A DNA stretch of 64,000 bases from Phycisphaerae bacterium. GTDB lineage: Bacteria; Planctomycetota; Phycisphaerae; UBA1845. The notes under the pieces were generated by a model. The model had not been told where the DNA came from. It did no database searches and was given only the letters and a program-made list of their open reading frames with translations. The position numbers and the translations under genes are program-made. Positions 10,100 to 20,351 of this stretch are shown here, in pieces (position 1 is the stretch's first letter; each line of letters begins with the position of its first letter). The stretch is from assembly GCA_024102815.1 (NCBI GenBank), contig JAGFJJ010000059.1, forward strand, positions 87,274-151,273, in the 5' to 3' direction.

Positions 10100-12391
10100 A
10101 TGGAATTTCTCTCCTTCATTCATCCGGGCATTGCCGCCGCCGCGTTCGCTGCGGGCGCGCTCCCCGTGCTCATCCACTTCCTGTCGCGACGCCGTTTTCA
10201 TCGCGTGCCCTGGGCGGCGATGCGTTTCCTGAGAGCCGCCTACCAGCGCAGCGCGCGGCGCCTGCGCATCGAGAACTGGTTGCTCCTCCTGCTGCGCGTC
10301 GCCGCAGTCTTGCTTGTGGGTGCTGCGGTCGCGCGGCCTTTCGTTCCCGCCGGCGAAGTCGTGCCGGAGCGATTCCGCCGGATGCATCGCGTCCTCATTC
10401 TTGATGACTCTTTATCCATGCAGGCAGTGACCAGTTCCGGCAGAACCCGACTGGAGCTTGCGCTTGCGTTTGCAGAAGAATTTGTCGATTCGCTTCCGAG
10501 CGCGGACGGTGTCAGTCTTATCACCGTTTCTGCTCCGGCCAGGGCGATAATCGAAGATGCTTCCCGCGATCGCCGCGTGGTACGGCAGGTGTTGGATACT
10601 CTCGAGCCGACGCAGCGGGCGGATGATCTTCCGGGTGCGCTCAATCTCGCCCGAAAGTTGCTGAGCGAGTCGGACTATCCGTCGGGGAATCGCGCCGTTT
10701 ACCTCATTTCCGACTTCTCCGGCCCCGCATGGGCGGCGTCGAAGGATCACGCCCGGACTCCGGCGAGCGGAGCGGGCCTGTCCAGCCGTGTTCTGGATGA
10801 AGTTGGCGAACTGGCGGAATCGTTGTCGGGAAGGCTGCCCGGGTTGATTTTCGTACCGGTGGGCGAAACGGAAGAGAACGTCGCGATCACGGACATCCAC
10901 CTGGAGTCGCCATTCACGGCCGTCGGCCTGCCGGCGCGACTTGTCGTCCGAGTGAGCAACTTGCGGGAGAGGAATGCCGAGGATGTTGCATTGCAGATTC
11001 GCCGTGACGAGGAAATCCTCCGTCGCGAGAGCTTGCCGCGAATTGAATCCGGCGGTGCCACGGATGTGGTTGTCGGACTTGAGTTGCCGTCTGCGGGGAT
11101 TCATGTCCTCGAGGCTTCTCTCGTCAACGCCGGAGAAGACGCCCTGGTGTTGGACAATTCAAGGCGATTGTCGGTCGAGGTTCGGGAGCGGATTCCCATC
11201 TTGCTTGTCGAGGGGCAACCGGGGCGAGCATCGACAACGGGCCCGGCCTATTTTTTACAAAGGGCGTTGGCCCCGCAGGTTTCGCCGGTCTCCGTCCGAA
11301 CCGGATTGGGTGACCGGGATAAAGGTTCGTTCCGTCCGGTCTTCGAGGTGTCCACGATCAGCGCGCCCGAACTGGGGGCGGAAGCACTGGCTGAGTACGC
11401 CGCGGTGATGCTCTGTGACGTTGCCCGGATTCCTGATGCCACGTGGTCGGCACTGACCCGATACGTGCTGGAGGGCGGAGCGCTGGCACTGTTCGCGGGA
11501 GACGGCGTGGACGTGCCGAGCTTCAACCACGCCGTCGGAGCCCTTCTTCCCGGACGAATGGTTCCGGCCCGGGTCATCTCGGACGGCGAATCTGAGACGG
11601 CGAACGACGGCGTGACATTGATCGTCCCTCCCCGAATTCATCCAATTATCGTGGAATTCGCCGGATTTCCGGACAGCGGTCTCTTCCAGGCCCACGTGCG
11701 GAAGTATATCCCGCTGGAGGACGTCCCAGCAGATGACGAAATCGTTTTGACGCTCGTAACGGGTGAACCATTGCTGGTCGTGGGACAGCGCGGTCTGGGA
11801 AGGGTAATGTACTTCGGTACCAGCGCGGACATGGCGTGGACCAATCTGCCTGCCTATGGGGATTTCGTTTCACTCATGCTGAGCGCCACATCGTTTTTGG
11901 TACCTCAGCGCGGCGCGCATCGCAATCTTGAATGCGGCGGGGTCTTGCGGGAACCGCTCCAGCCGCAGGAAACATCTCTTCCCCTGCAGGTGCGGAATTC
12001 AAATGGGCAACTTGCGCCGATTGAACTTGTGGCCGATGCACGCGGCGTGTCGGCGAACTTCGGTCCCGTGCAGCGTGCGGGGGTGCTCGAACTGAGCGTC
12101 GGTGGCGACATGCGGCGTTTCGCCGCAAACGTGCCCGCTACCGAATCAGACCTCCATACGCGGGACATGTCGGCCCTGGTGGAGGACATCGGCAAGCCCA
12201 TCACCGTTCTGAATGCGTACTCCGGATCAAACCGTCTCGCGACGATGGCCAGTAAGCTCGAATTGGCCACAATCGGACTCTGGTCAGCACTGATTCTGCT
12301 GATCGCCGAAATGTGGCTGGCGATGCGCTTCGGGCGGAAGCGATCGCGAATAAACCCGCCCGCTTCCGCTCCGGGGGGGCTGGGCCAGTGA
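10100..12391 (+). CDS. BatA-like membrane protein with VWA domain
   Basis: 763-residue membrane protein of the aerotolerance (Bat) type. The N-terminus matches the BatA domain: FIHPGIAAAAFAAGALPVLI forms a first membrane helix, then LSRRRFHRVPWAAMRFL. A second helix (about residues 60-78, WLLLLLRVAAVLLVGAAVA) leads into a VWA domain with MIDAS residues D102, S104 and S106 in LDDSLSM. A long extracytoplasmic region follows, and the protein ends with a membrane helix near residues 720-745 and a basic tail. Its stop overlaps the next gene's GTG by four bases (GTGA), so the two are translationally coupled. Likely role: an envelope complex served by the upstream MoxR ATPase. The substrate is unknown. 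Confidence 0.9.
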   Translation: MEFLSFIHPGIAAAAFAAGALPVLIHFLSRRRFHRVPWAAMRFLRAAYQRSARRLRIENWLLLLLRVAAVLLVGAAVARPFVPAGEVVPERFRRMHRVLILDDSLSMQAVTSSGRTRLELALAFAEEFVDSLPSADGVSLITVSAPARAIIEDASRDRRVVRQVLDTLEPTQRADDLPGALNLARKLLSESDYPSGNRAVYLISDFSGPAWAASKDHARTPASGAGLSSRVLDEVGELAESLSGRLPGLIFVPVGETEENVAITDIHLESPFTAVGLPARLVVRVSNLRERNAEDVALQIRRDEEILRRESLPRIESGGATDVVVGLELPSAGIHVLEASLVNAGEDALVLDNSRRLSVEVRERIPILLVEGQPGRASTTGPAYFLQRALAPQVSPVSVRTGLGDRDKGSFRPVFEVSTISAPELGAEALAEYAAVMLCDVARIPDATWSALTRYVLEGGALALFAGDGVDVPSFNHAVGALLPGRMVPARVISDGESETANDGVTLIVPPRIHPIIVEFAGFPDSGLFQAHVRKYIPLEDVPADDEIVLTLVTGEPLLVVGQRGLGRVMYFGTSADMAWTNLPAYGDFVSLMLSATSFLVPQRGAHRNLECGGVLREPLQPQETSLPLQVRNSNGQLAPIELVADARGVSANFGPVQRAGVLELSVGGDMRRFAANVPATESDLHTRDMSALVEDIGKPITVLNAYSGSNRLATMASKLELATIGLWSALILLIAEMWLAMRFGRKRSRINPPASAPGGLGQ

Positions 12392-14877
12392 CTGGCGTAC
12401 TGGAGTGGCTTTTCGGGCTGGAGCAGATTCAGTTGGCGCGGGATGCGCCGCTGCTGCTCAAATGGCAGAGCCCCGTCCAACCCTGGATGGTGCTCTGCTT
12501 TGCATGTCTCGTGATTCCGGCGGTGCTGTTGATCTACCGTCGCGAGAGCTGCACGCCGGGGCGACGATTCATCCTGGGGCTGATTCGCTTCGTGGTTATT
12601 GTCTGGGTTGCCCTGCTCCTTTGCCAGCCTGCGATTGTGCTCCAACGTAACCGGTCGGAGCCGGCATATACCGTGCTCCTTGTCGATTCCTCGAGCAGCA
12701 TGGGAATGCAGGAGGCCTACATGGATCCTGAACTCGAGGAGCGGGCAGGAAGGGGAGCCGCGTTGCCGCCGGAGGAGTCGCCGGCGGACTATTCGCGACT
12801 GGATCTGGCTCGGCGGGCGATGCTGGCCGGGGACGCCGAGCCGATCCGCGTGCTCCTCCAGCATAACGCTGTTCAACTAAGCTCATTCGATTCTGACGTG
12901 CGACCGCTCGCCGCGGTTGCCAAGGAACAGAATGCTACGAAGTTAGTTGCCAGTCTTGAGTCGCTGAGCGCTACGGGAACAACCACCGATCTTTCGGGGG
13001 CTCTCCACGCCGCACTCGAGGGCTCGGGCGGCCGTCGAATCGCCGCCGTGGTCCTTGCTTCGGATGGGCAGCGCACGGAGACGGCCGGTCTGGCAGATGT
13101 GCTCGAACTTGCTCGCGGGCGGGAGATTCCCATCTTCCCTGTGAGAATCGGTTCTCCGGCGCCGCGATTCGATCTGGAGGTAAACGCTTTCCGATCGGAA
13201 TCCGTCGTCTACCTGAATGATCTCGCGACAGTCGAAGGTCGCATAGAGGCCAGGGGATTGACCGAGCCGCTTGCGGTGGACGTCAACCTTTTCGACGAAG
13301 ACACCGATACGAAGCTCGATTCACGAGCCGTGACAATCGACCCACAAGCCGGCCTCACCCGGGTGGAATTTGTGGTTCGTCCGCAGCGTTCCGGAAAACA
13401 TCGATATCGTATCGAGGTACCGCCCCCCGCGCAGGATCTCGTTGCCGGCAATAACTCCGCCGTCGTGGATGTTTTCGCGCGCGACGAGCGTTTGCGGATT
13501 CTCTTTGTCGATGCCTACCCCCGCTTCGAGTATCGCTATCTCAAGAATGCGCTGCTGCGCGAAAAGTCGATGGAGCTGTCCGTGCTCCTGCTCGATGCCG
13601 ATCGGGATTTTGTACAGGAGGGGAGCGAACGCATTCGACGTTTTCCGGATTCGCCGGAAGAGTTGCATCAATACAACGTCGTGCTATTCGGGGACGTCGA
13701 TCCCCGCGCGGGCTGGCTCAGTGCGGCCCAAATGGACATGCTGCTCGACTATGTCGGTCATGTCGGCGGCGGCTTCGGGCTGATCGCCGGAGAACGCTCC
13801 GCTCCGCAGCGCTTCGTGGGAACGCCGTTGGAGCGTCTCATTCCCGTCCAGGTTGACCCCCGCAGCGACATCGGCGTGATCTCGGCTTCCGGGTTCATGC
13901 CGGTGCTTTCGTCAGAGGGACGTGAACACCGAATCTTCCGGGCGATACCGAGCTCCCGAAGTGAGAGCATCAGCGCTGCGCTGCTCGATCCGCAGAAGCT
14001 CCCGCCGCTGTATTGGTTCCTGCGGACAGGCGGTGTCAAACCGGGAGCCGTCGCGCTGGCCTATCATCCTACGCAGCGGACGTTGGCGGCGTCGGGAGTT
14101 GGCGATGATCGTATGCCCATCGTCGTGGTCGGCAGATACGGAGCTGGAAAGCTCTTCTTCCAGGCCACGGACGAGACATGGCGCTGGCGACGGCACACGG
14201 GCGAGCTGCTGCACGACGGCTACTGGGTCCAGGTCGTTCGATTTCTGGCCCCAAGTGGGCCGCGGGCGGAAGAGCGCCAATTGACCCTGCGAACCGATCG
14301 TCGCGAGTACGAATTCGGCGCGCCGGTCCGGATCGAAGCGGAAGTGAGGGACGGTGCACTATCCGCACGTTTGGGAGATTCCTTCTCTGTAAGCGTGAAA
14401 CGGGAGCAGGAGTCGGAATTGAGTCCGGTCGACCGAAGCAAGAATAGCGAAGAAGAAACTCGTGCGGCGATGGAAGCGCGACCCGATCTTCGGCGCCTTG
14501 GCCCGCTCTCGACGCGATTTGAGGGAACATTCATTCCTCGCCGGCCGGGTTTATACGTCTTGGAACCCGGTGTCTCCGGAACAGCGGATTCGGACGATGG
14601 GCGATTGCCCTGGACGTTTCATGTCGCCCGCCCTGAGCGCGAGCTGCGCCACCCGGAGGCGGACCACCGCACGCTGGAGGAAATTGCTGAGCGCACCGGC
14701 GGGCGCGTTCTCGCCCTGGATGAGTTGGCAGCGGGATTTGCGGATATTCGCGACGGGAGCGTGAACATACCCGATGATATCACCGAGCCGCTGTGGGACT
14801 CGCGACTCGCCCTTGGTGTCTTTGTTCTACTGATCGGAATGGAATGGAGTCTGCGAAAGTGGTTCGGGCTGCTGTAG
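12388..14877 (+). CDS. Membrane VWA protein with glutamine-amidotransferase-like domain
   Basis: 829 residues from the GTG at 12388, which overlaps the previous stop (GTGA). The frame is open further upstream, but that part runs inside the previous gene. Two N-terminal membrane helices (about 33-50 and 63-80) precede a VWA domain with MIDAS D100, S102 and S104 in VDSSSSMG. A beta-rich middle follows. Near residues 370-480 is a class-I amidotransferase-like fold (RILFVDAYPRFEYRYLKNAL, VVLFGDVDPRAGW, GGGFGLIAGE) without an obvious catalytic Cys-His pair. The last membrane helix is about 808-825. The family is common in planctomycetes beside BatA genes. Inference: partner of the upstream BatA-like protein in a large envelope complex. 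Confidence 0.88.
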   Translation: MTGVLEWLFGLEQIQLARDAPLLLKWQSPVQPWMVLCFACLVIPAVLLIYRRESCTPGRRFILGLIRFVVIVWVALLLCQPAIVLQRNRSEPAYTVLLVDSSSSMGMQEAYMDPELEERAGRGAALPPEESPADYSRLDLARRAMLAGDAEPIRVLLQHNAVQLSSFDSDVRPLAAVAKEQNATKLVASLESLSATGTTTDLSGALHAALEGSGGRRIAAVVLASDGQRTETAGLADVLELARGREIPIFPVRIGSPAPRFDLEVNAFRSESVVYLNDLATVEGRIEARGLTEPLAVDVNLFDEDTDTKLDSRAVTIDPQAGLTRVEFVVRPQRSGKHRYRIEVPPPAQDLVAGNNSAVVDVFARDERLRILFVDAYPRFEYRYLKNALLREKSMELSVLLLDADRDFVQEGSERIRRFPDSPEELHQYNVVLFGDVDPRAGWLSAAQMDMLLDYVGHVGGGFGLIAGERSAPQRFVGTPLERLIPVQVDPRSDIGVISASGFMPVLSSEGREHRIFRAIPSSRSESISAALLDPQKLPPLYWFLRTGGVKPGAVALAYHPTQRTLAASGVGDDRMPIVVVGRYGAGKLFFQATDETWRWRRHTGELLHDGYWVQVVRFLAPSGPRAEERQLTLRTDRREYEFGAPVRIEAEVRDGALSARLGDSFSVSVKREQESELSPVDRSKNSEEETRAAMEARPDLRRLGPLSTRFEGTFIPRRPGLYVLEPGVSGTADSDDGRLPWTFHVARPERELRHPEADHRTLEEIAERTGGRVLALDELAAGFADIRDGSVNIPDDITEPLWDSRLALGVFVLLIGMEWSLRKWFGLL

Positions 14878-17800
14878 CTGCCAGTACGAGCGAGTTTCGT
14901 CTGCTCGACCGCCTGCGGACGATGCGGCGAATGATTCGTCGCCGTCTGCTGGTCTACGGAGCGTGCGCGGTAGCGTCAGGTGGAATCGTCTCCCTGCTGA
15001 CTATCGTGACCGTGGACTTCCTTTTTACCTTGCCACCACTTCTCCGCCTCCTCGGCGGTATCCTGTTTCTTGCCGGCTTTGTGCTCGCCACCATGCGCTG
15101 GATCGTCAAGCCGATAGCGGCACCGATGGAGCTGCCCCGGATCGCGGCCCTCCTGGAGTCGCGCTTTTCCGTACTGAACGACCGTCTTTCGAGCAGCGTG
15201 GACTTCATGGACCGCACGGCCGGGCGTCCCGAGGGGCTGATGCACCAGGTCGTCGAGGACACGGACGCGTCGTTGCGCTCGATGCCGCTGGAGTCGGTCC
15301 TGAACCCGCGGCCGCTGCTTCGCCAGGCGGCTCTCCTGCTCGTCACTGTGATCGCAATCTCGGGGGTGCTGACGTTCGCACCAACTTGGCTGGGAACCGG
15401 CGTTTATCGTTACATCTATCCATTCGGCGCGATCGAGTGGCCTCGTGCCGTAGCGCTGCGTCCCTTGACGGGGAATCGCGCCGTGGCCGTTGGAGACGCG
15501 GCAGTTCTGCGGGTTGCCGTGGACCGGGGCCTTACCGATCAATTGCGCGCCGTGGTCTACCTGCTCGATGCCAGTGGGCAGATCGTGGCGCAGGCCATGC
15601 AACGAGAGCACGACAACGTCTTCACATCGCGGGTCGATGCAATCACCCGCGATCTGGTCTATTGGTTTGAGGCTGGTGATGCGGACACGCGGCGGCAGGC
15701 TTCCACGATTCGGGTCGTTCAACGTCCGGAGATCGTCGACGTGCTGGCATCCGTCGAACCACCGCCGTACGCGCCGGCCTCAACCATGCGATTCCACGAT
15801 CTCCGCCAGGGTCCCGTCACGGCCCCAATCGGCGGTTTCGTCACGGTGTCGGTAACCGCGGCCAAGCCGATTGCCGAAGATATGCAGCGCTTTCCAAGTG
15901 GCTTGCGATGGGAAAGTGGCGAGTTGCTTCCCTTCGAACTGGCATCCGACGATCGGACGGAGATGGCCGCGCGATTTGCCGTGGACGCGGATCGGGTCTT
16001 CTCCGTCGAGCTGCAGGACGAATACGGTTTTCACAACCACGGCGCTGCGGACTTTACGATTCGCGCCGTGCCCGATGGCCCTCCCAATGTCAACTGGTCC
16101 GAACCCGCCGGCAATGTGGAGGTTGTTCCCACCGCCGTATTGGGTCTGGCGGCCAGGATCGAGGATGATTTCGGCATCCGCCGTGTTGCTTTGATCGTCG
16201 AAAGCCTGTCAGCTGATGCGCGCCCGTCCGAGATCGATTTGACCGAATACACCCGCACGATGACTCAGCCTGACGGTGTTCTCGGTTCCATGCGATTCAA
16301 TTGGTCTCTCGCAGAATACGGTGTCGTTGCGGGGCAGACTCTTCGCTGCGAATTGGCCGCATGGGACAATGATCCAGCCTCGTCGGACGTCAACGTCGGG
16401 CATTCTCCGCCGCTGTACGTGCGAATCATCGCCACCGCCGAATTCGAATCGCGCGTTCGCGAGGAAATCGTGCAGGTCGAAGAGGCGGTACGTCAGGTCG
16501 CCAATGAGCTTCGCAACGACGAGTCCGACACGGAGAGCCTGGCCGGGCGGACTTCGGAGGGCGACCTGGCCGATTCGGATCGCGAGTCGGCACGAAGCCT
16601 GTCGCGTGGCGCGGTTCGGCTGGGTCGCAGGCTTCGTGAGATCGCCCGTCGCGTATCGAGCTTGCACCAGCGCATGGAGGCGAACCAGGCGGGTGAGCCG
16701 GCGATGCGCAAGGCGCTGTCTGATGTCGGACGCTCGCTCGAGCAGGTCGAGAGCGGTTCGATCGCGCTGTCGGCGCAGGCGTTGGCGCAGGCTGCGCAAG
16801 AGTCAAAGGCCGAGCAGCAGACGCAGGAGCTGGTGCGAGCCGTTGATGCGCAGCGACACGCGGGCCAGCAACTGGGGCAGATCCTTCGCCAGCTCGGCGA
16901 GTGGGGCGATTTCCAATCCCTGGTGTCGAACACACGCGGCCTGATTGATCGCCAGGACCGCATCCGCCGCGAGACCAATGCGCTCGGGGAAGAGACGCTG
17001 GGCAAACGTCGCGAAGAGCTTGAAGAATCCCAAAGACAGTCGCTGGATCGACTCGCCCGTGAGCAGGACAGCATCGGCGAAGATCTCGCTCGTCTGCTCA
17101 AGCGCATGAAGGAAGTTGGTGAATCGGTGAGTGGATCCGATCCCGGTGCCGGTGCGGCGATCGAGGATGCGGATCGTGCCGCCCGGTCGGAAGGGCTGCA
17201 AGACCGCATCCGGCGTGCGAAGAACGCACTCCAGGAGAACCGTACGGCGTCGGCGGCAATGGAACAGAAATCAGCGGCGGATGTGCTGCGACGAATGGCC
17301 GACGCGCTTGAATCGCGCCGGCAGCGCGAACTCGAATTCTTGCGCAAAGAGGCTCGCCGCGCCGAGGAGGAACTGCGCGTCATCATCGAGCAGCAGCGCG
17401 ATCTTCGTGCGGCCACGCATGAGGCAGGGGTGATGGCGGCGGGGGACGAGGTCGTGAATGAACTGGCGGAGGATCAGGCGCGTCTGCGCCGTAACACCGA
17501 TCAGCTCAGCACCGATTTTGCCGCGGTCCGCGTTTTGATGAGTATTGCCGAACGCGTGAAGGATGCGGTTGCCCCCATGTCAGATGCGGAGGCCCGCCTT
17601 GAAGATCGGCGCATCGAGGAGGCTCCGCCGGCCCAAGACGCCGCTGTGACGGTCCTCGAAGAGGCCCTCGCCATGACCGAGGAGGCTGCACGCGAAGCCG
17701 AACAGGCGTTGCTCCAGAAATACCTCAACGAGATCAAGGATGATCTTCAGGAGATTGCAGCCGCGCAGGATGCCGTTCATCAGAAGGCGACCGCCCTGGT

Positions 17801-18362
17801 CGAAACCGTGCGCGAGGCGGAAGTGGTGACGCGCCGGGAAGCGCGGGATGCCGCGCGCCTTGCTCGGGAAGAAGCCGGAGTCGAGGAGCTGATCGCCTCG
17901 GTGCTGCCGGATTTGGAGAAAGTTGCGGTCTATCATTGGGCGATGGAGCGTGTCTCCGACTGGGTTGGCGACTGCCGCCAGCGACTCGAGTCCCGTCGAT
18001 TGGACGACGAACTGCTGGAAACGTCCGATCGCGTGCTCCGCGAATTGGCCCGGCTGCTGGCAGCCATCGACCAAACCCAGCAAATGAACACTGAGGAGAA
18101 ATTCGCAGAAGCCGAGGCGTCAGGGGGCGGTGGGCAGGGCGGAGCGGCCGGCTCGGGAAAGCCGATACCTACTGTGGCGGAATTGCTCGTACTCCGTGCT
18201 ATGCAGGAGGACGTGAACAAGCGTACGCGTGAACTGGAAGAGAAGCTCACCGACCGGGAGCCAACCGAACGGTTGCTTCGCCAGGTGCGCGCCTTGGGGG
18301 AGGACCAGGCGCAGGTGCGAAGCTTGACGGAAAGGCTCACCGGAAAAGCAGGGCAGCCGTAG
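14844..18362 (+). CDS. DUF4175-like membrane protein with long coiled coils
   Basis: About 1,172 residues. Two N-terminal membrane helices lie near residues 35-60 and 65-85. An extracytoplasmic beta-rich part follows to about residue 540. After it comes a very long Arg/Glu/Gln-rich helical region (about 545-1170) that should form coiled coils. The layout fits DUF4175-like proteins known beside MoxR/Bat genes. The start overlaps the previous gene: ATG 14844 was chosen, and GTG 14859 is also possible. A Gly-rich linker (EASGGGGQGGAAGSGK, near residue 1095) precedes the last helix pair. Likely role: structural element of the envelope complex encoded by the operon. No enzymatic motif is seen. Confidence 0.85.
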   Translation: MESAKVVRAAVAASTSEFRLLDRLRTMRRMIRRRLLVYGACAVASGGIVSLLTIVTVDFLFTLPPLLRLLGGILFLAGFVLATMRWIVKPIAAPMELPRIAALLESRFSVLNDRLSSSVDFMDRTAGRPEGLMHQVVEDTDASLRSMPLESVLNPRPLLRQAALLLVTVIAISGVLTFAPTWLGTGVYRYIYPFGAIEWPRAVALRPLTGNRAVAVGDAAVLRVAVDRGLTDQLRAVVYLLDASGQIVAQAMQREHDNVFTSRVDAITRDLVYWFEAGDADTRRQASTIRVVQRPEIVDVLASVEPPPYAPASTMRFHDLRQGPVTAPIGGFVTVSVTAAKPIAEDMQRFPSGLRWESGELLPFELASDDRTEMAARFAVDADRVFSVELQDEYGFHNHGAADFTIRAVPDGPPNVNWSEPAGNVEVVPTAVLGLAARIEDDFGIRRVALIVESLSADARPSEIDLTEYTRTMTQPDGVLGSMRFNWSLAEYGVVAGQTLRCELAAWDNDPASSDVNVGHSPPLYVRIIATAEFESRVREEIVQVEEAVRQVANELRNDESDTESLAGRTSEGDLADSDRESARSLSRGAVRLGRRLREIARRVSSLHQRMEANQAGEPAMRKALSDVGRSLEQVESGSIALSAQALAQAAQESKAEQQTQELVRAVDAQRHAGQQLGQILRQLGEWGDFQSLVSNTRGLIDRQDRIRRETNALGEETLGKRREELEESQRQSLDRLAREQDSIGEDLARLLKRMKEVGESVSGSDPGAGAAIEDADRAARSEGLQDRIRRAKNALQENRTASAAMEQKSAADVLRRMADALESRRQRELEFLRKEARRAEEELRVIIEQQRDLRAATHEAGVMAAGDEVVNELAEDQARLRRNTDQLSTDFAAVRVLMSIAERVKDAVAPMSDAEARLEDRRIEEAPPAQDAAVTVLEEALAMTEEAAREAEQALLQKYLNEIKDDLQEIAAAQDAVHQKATALVETVREAEVVTRREARDAARLAREEAGVEELIASVLPDLEKVAVYHWAMERVSDWVGDCRQRLESRRLDDELLETSDRVLRELARLLAAIDQTQQMNTEEKFAEAEASGGGGQGGAAGSGKPIPTVAELLVLRAMQEDVNKRTRELEEKLTDREPTERLLRQVRALGEDQAQVRSLTERLTGKAGQP

Positions 18363-18373
18363 AGGTCGAAGCA

Positions 18374-19186
18374 ATGGTGTTTGGAACACGAACAGACATG
18401 GCGCTATCCGCGCACCGGATCGTTGCCGCAGCGCGAAGGCATTCGCCTTTTTCGCCAGGCCAGCCGCGGGCGCTGCCCCGCGCGGTTTTGCGAGCGGCAA
18501 CGGCGCTCGGGTTTTGCGTGCGACGCCGCTTCGAGGTATTTCATCTCTGTGCTTTGGCGCTCATCCCGTTCGCTTCGATTTCCCCGCGGGCTGCAGCGCA
18601 AGATCAAGCCGGTCCGAGAGAATCGCAGCCGCAGCCGGAGGAGAAGCGCGAGAGCGATCTCAGCCGGCGTCTGGTACGGGAGGCGGGCGGGGAACAGGCC
18701 GACGATGTGATGTCGGAGATTATCCGACTGATGGAAGCGTCGTCGAGACGACTGGAAATTGATTTCGATACCGGTCCCCAGACGGAGGCTGTTCAGGAAG
18801 AAATCCTCAAGAATCTCGACCTCGCCATCGCCGAGGCTTCACGGCGAACGCGCTCGCGCTCTTCGGGTCCACCCTCAAGCAGCAGCGACAAGCGTCGGCG
18901 GCCTGAGTCCAAAGGGGAAACCGATAAGAGCCGAAAAACCGGTGCGACCTCGGATGCAAAGGAGGCCTCTGAGGAAGCCCCGCCCGGTGTTCGCCCTGAG
19001 GCGGTTCAGTTGCCCTCCGGCGAACTGCGCGAGCTGCGCTCCGGGTGGGGCAATCTGCCGTTGCGCGAGCGTGAAGAGATGATCCAGGGATCCGATGAGG
19101 CTTTCCTCGATCGTTATCGGGAGTGGATCGAGCGATATTACCGCGCTCTCCAGGAAGGGGCTTCCACCCAACCGCCACAGCCGTGA
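18374..19186 (+). CDS. Secreted hypothetical protein with C-terminal GWGNLP motif
   Basis: Not assigned to a named family. Up to 270 residues from ATG 18374, which has AGAGG eight bases upstream. An alternative GTG at 18518 would start directly with a classic signal peptide (MRRRFEVFHLCALALIPFAS, then a cut after AAA), giving 222 residues. The middle is low-complexity, rich in Ser, Arg, Lys and Glu. The C-terminus is compact: SGWGNLPLREREEMIQGSDE followed by an aromatic R-Y-R-E-W-I-E-R-Y-Y-R-A-L helix. That ending recalls a conserved tail seen in planctomycete proteins encoded near Bat/toroid genes. It lies 11 bases after the DUF4175 gene and so belongs to the same operon. Confidence 0.7.
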   Translation: MVFGTRTDMALSAHRIVAAARRHSPFSPGQPRALPRAVLRAATALGFCVRRRFEVFHLCALALIPFASISPRAAAQDQAGPRESQPQPEEKRESDLSRRLVREAGGEQADDVMSEIIRLMEASSRRLEIDFDTGPQTEAVQEEILKNLDLAIAEASRRTRSRSSGPPSSSSDKRRRPESKGETDKSRKTGATSDAKEASEEAPPGVRPEAVQLPSGELRELRSGWGNLPLREREEMIQGSDEAFLDRYREWIERYYRALQEGASTQPPQP

Positions 19187-19214
19187 CCACATAAATCCCA
19201 TTCAAAACGAGACC

Positions 19215-20279
19215 ATGATGGCGAGGTCAATACCGATCGTCTTTCGAATCGTCTTTCAGTTGGCCGCGGGGTTCTTCCTCGTCGGATTACCAAGTGCAGT
19301 CAACGCACGCGCTTCATCGGATGACGCGCCCCAGACGGCAAGCGCTTCGTCGGGCGAGCTTACGCCGCAATGGCGCAGCGACGTGGATCGTGGTCTTGCG
19401 TGGCTCGCGGCTAATCAGGCCGACGACGGCGGTTACGGCGCGATGTCGCATTATGGACCTCACGTCGGACTTACCGGGCTGTCCGGGCTGGCTTTCATGG
19501 CCGACGGCAACACGCCGGGGCGCGGCCGATACGGCGATAACGTCTCCCGTTGTCTCTCATTCATCCTCGCGCACAGTTCGGAGAGCGGGCTGCTCGCCGC
19601 GGAGACCTCCCATGGCCCGATGTATGGCCACGGCTTCGCAACGCTCTTTCTTGCGGAAATTTATGGCATGAGTCCGCGCGAGGACCTCCACGAGAAACTC
19701 CGCAAGAGCGTGCGCCTGATCGTCAATACGCAAAACGAAGAAGGCGGATGGCGCTATCAGCCGGTTCGCGCCGATGCGGATATATCCGTGACGGTTTGCC
19801 AGATCATGGCGTTACGCGCGGCTCGAAATGTCGGGGTATATGTCGATCGCGGCGTCATTGATCGCGGTGTGCAATACATCCGCAACAGTCAGAATCCCGA
19901 CGGTGGCTTTCGCTACATGCTGGGCGCGGGGGGATCGGCTTTCGCCCGCTCGGCAGGCGGCGTTGCGGCGCTCCAATATGCCGGCATTTACGAAGGCGAC
20001 GAGATCTACCGCGGGCTCCAATACCTTCTTCGCTTCACACCTCCCAAGGAGCAGAACGTCGGGCACTATGAGTACGGCCATTACTATGCGGCGCAGGCCA
20101 TGTTCCTCGCTGGCGACGAGTACTGGTCGGTCTGGTGGCCCGCGATCCGCCAGGAACTCCTCGATCGCCAGGAGCCGGAAGGACTCTGGCGCGGCCAAGC
20201 CGGGCCCGAATACGGGACAGCCATGGCCCTGATCATCCTTCAAATTCCCAACCGACTCCTGCCGATCTTTCAGAAGTAG
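19215..20279 (+). CDS. Exported squalene-cyclase-like alpha-toroid repeat protein
   Basis: 354 residues from ATG 19215, with a signal peptide (about residues 1-32). The mature protein is built of prenyltransferase/squalene-oxidase-type repeats: GLAWLAANQADDGGYGAM, VRLIVNTQNEEGGWRY and VQYIRNSQNPDGGFRYM, each a helix pair ending in a Q-x-x-D/E-G-G turn. The DxDD catalytic motif of terpene cyclases was not found, so cyclase activity is unlikely. The fold is probably a periplasmic scaffold. It is 28 bases downstream of the GWGNLP protein. The upstream part of the open frame (from 19095) lies inside that gene and is not used. Confidence 0.88.
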   Translation: MMARSIPIVFRIVFQLAAGFFLVGLPSAVNARASSDDAPQTASASSGELTPQWRSDVDRGLAWLAANQADDGGYGAMSHYGPHVGLTGLSGLAFMADGNTPGRGRYGDNVSRCLSFILAHSSESGLLAAETSHGPMYGHGFATLFLAEIYGMSPREDLHEKLRKSVRLIVNTQNEEGGWRYQPVRADADISVTVCQIMALRAARNVGVYVDRGVIDRGVQYIRNSQNPDGGFRYMLGAGGSAFARSAGGVAALQYAGIYEGDEIYRGLQYLLRFTPPKEQNVGHYEYGHYYAAQAMFLAGDEYWSVWWPAIRQELLDRQEPEGLWRGQAGPEYGTAMALIILQIPNRLLPIFQK

Positions 20280-20351
20280 TCGATTCTGCGCACCGATCGA
20301 CGACCTCGATCGTAGAATAGGGTGATAAACCAACGCGAAGGCAGGTAGTTT

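Noticed and set aside
16493..17416. A 307-codon Ser/Arg-rich minus-strand frame in the DUF4175 gene
   Set aside because: Its Ser/Arg runs are the reverse complement of Glu/Ala/Arg-rich coiled-coil codons; not a gene.
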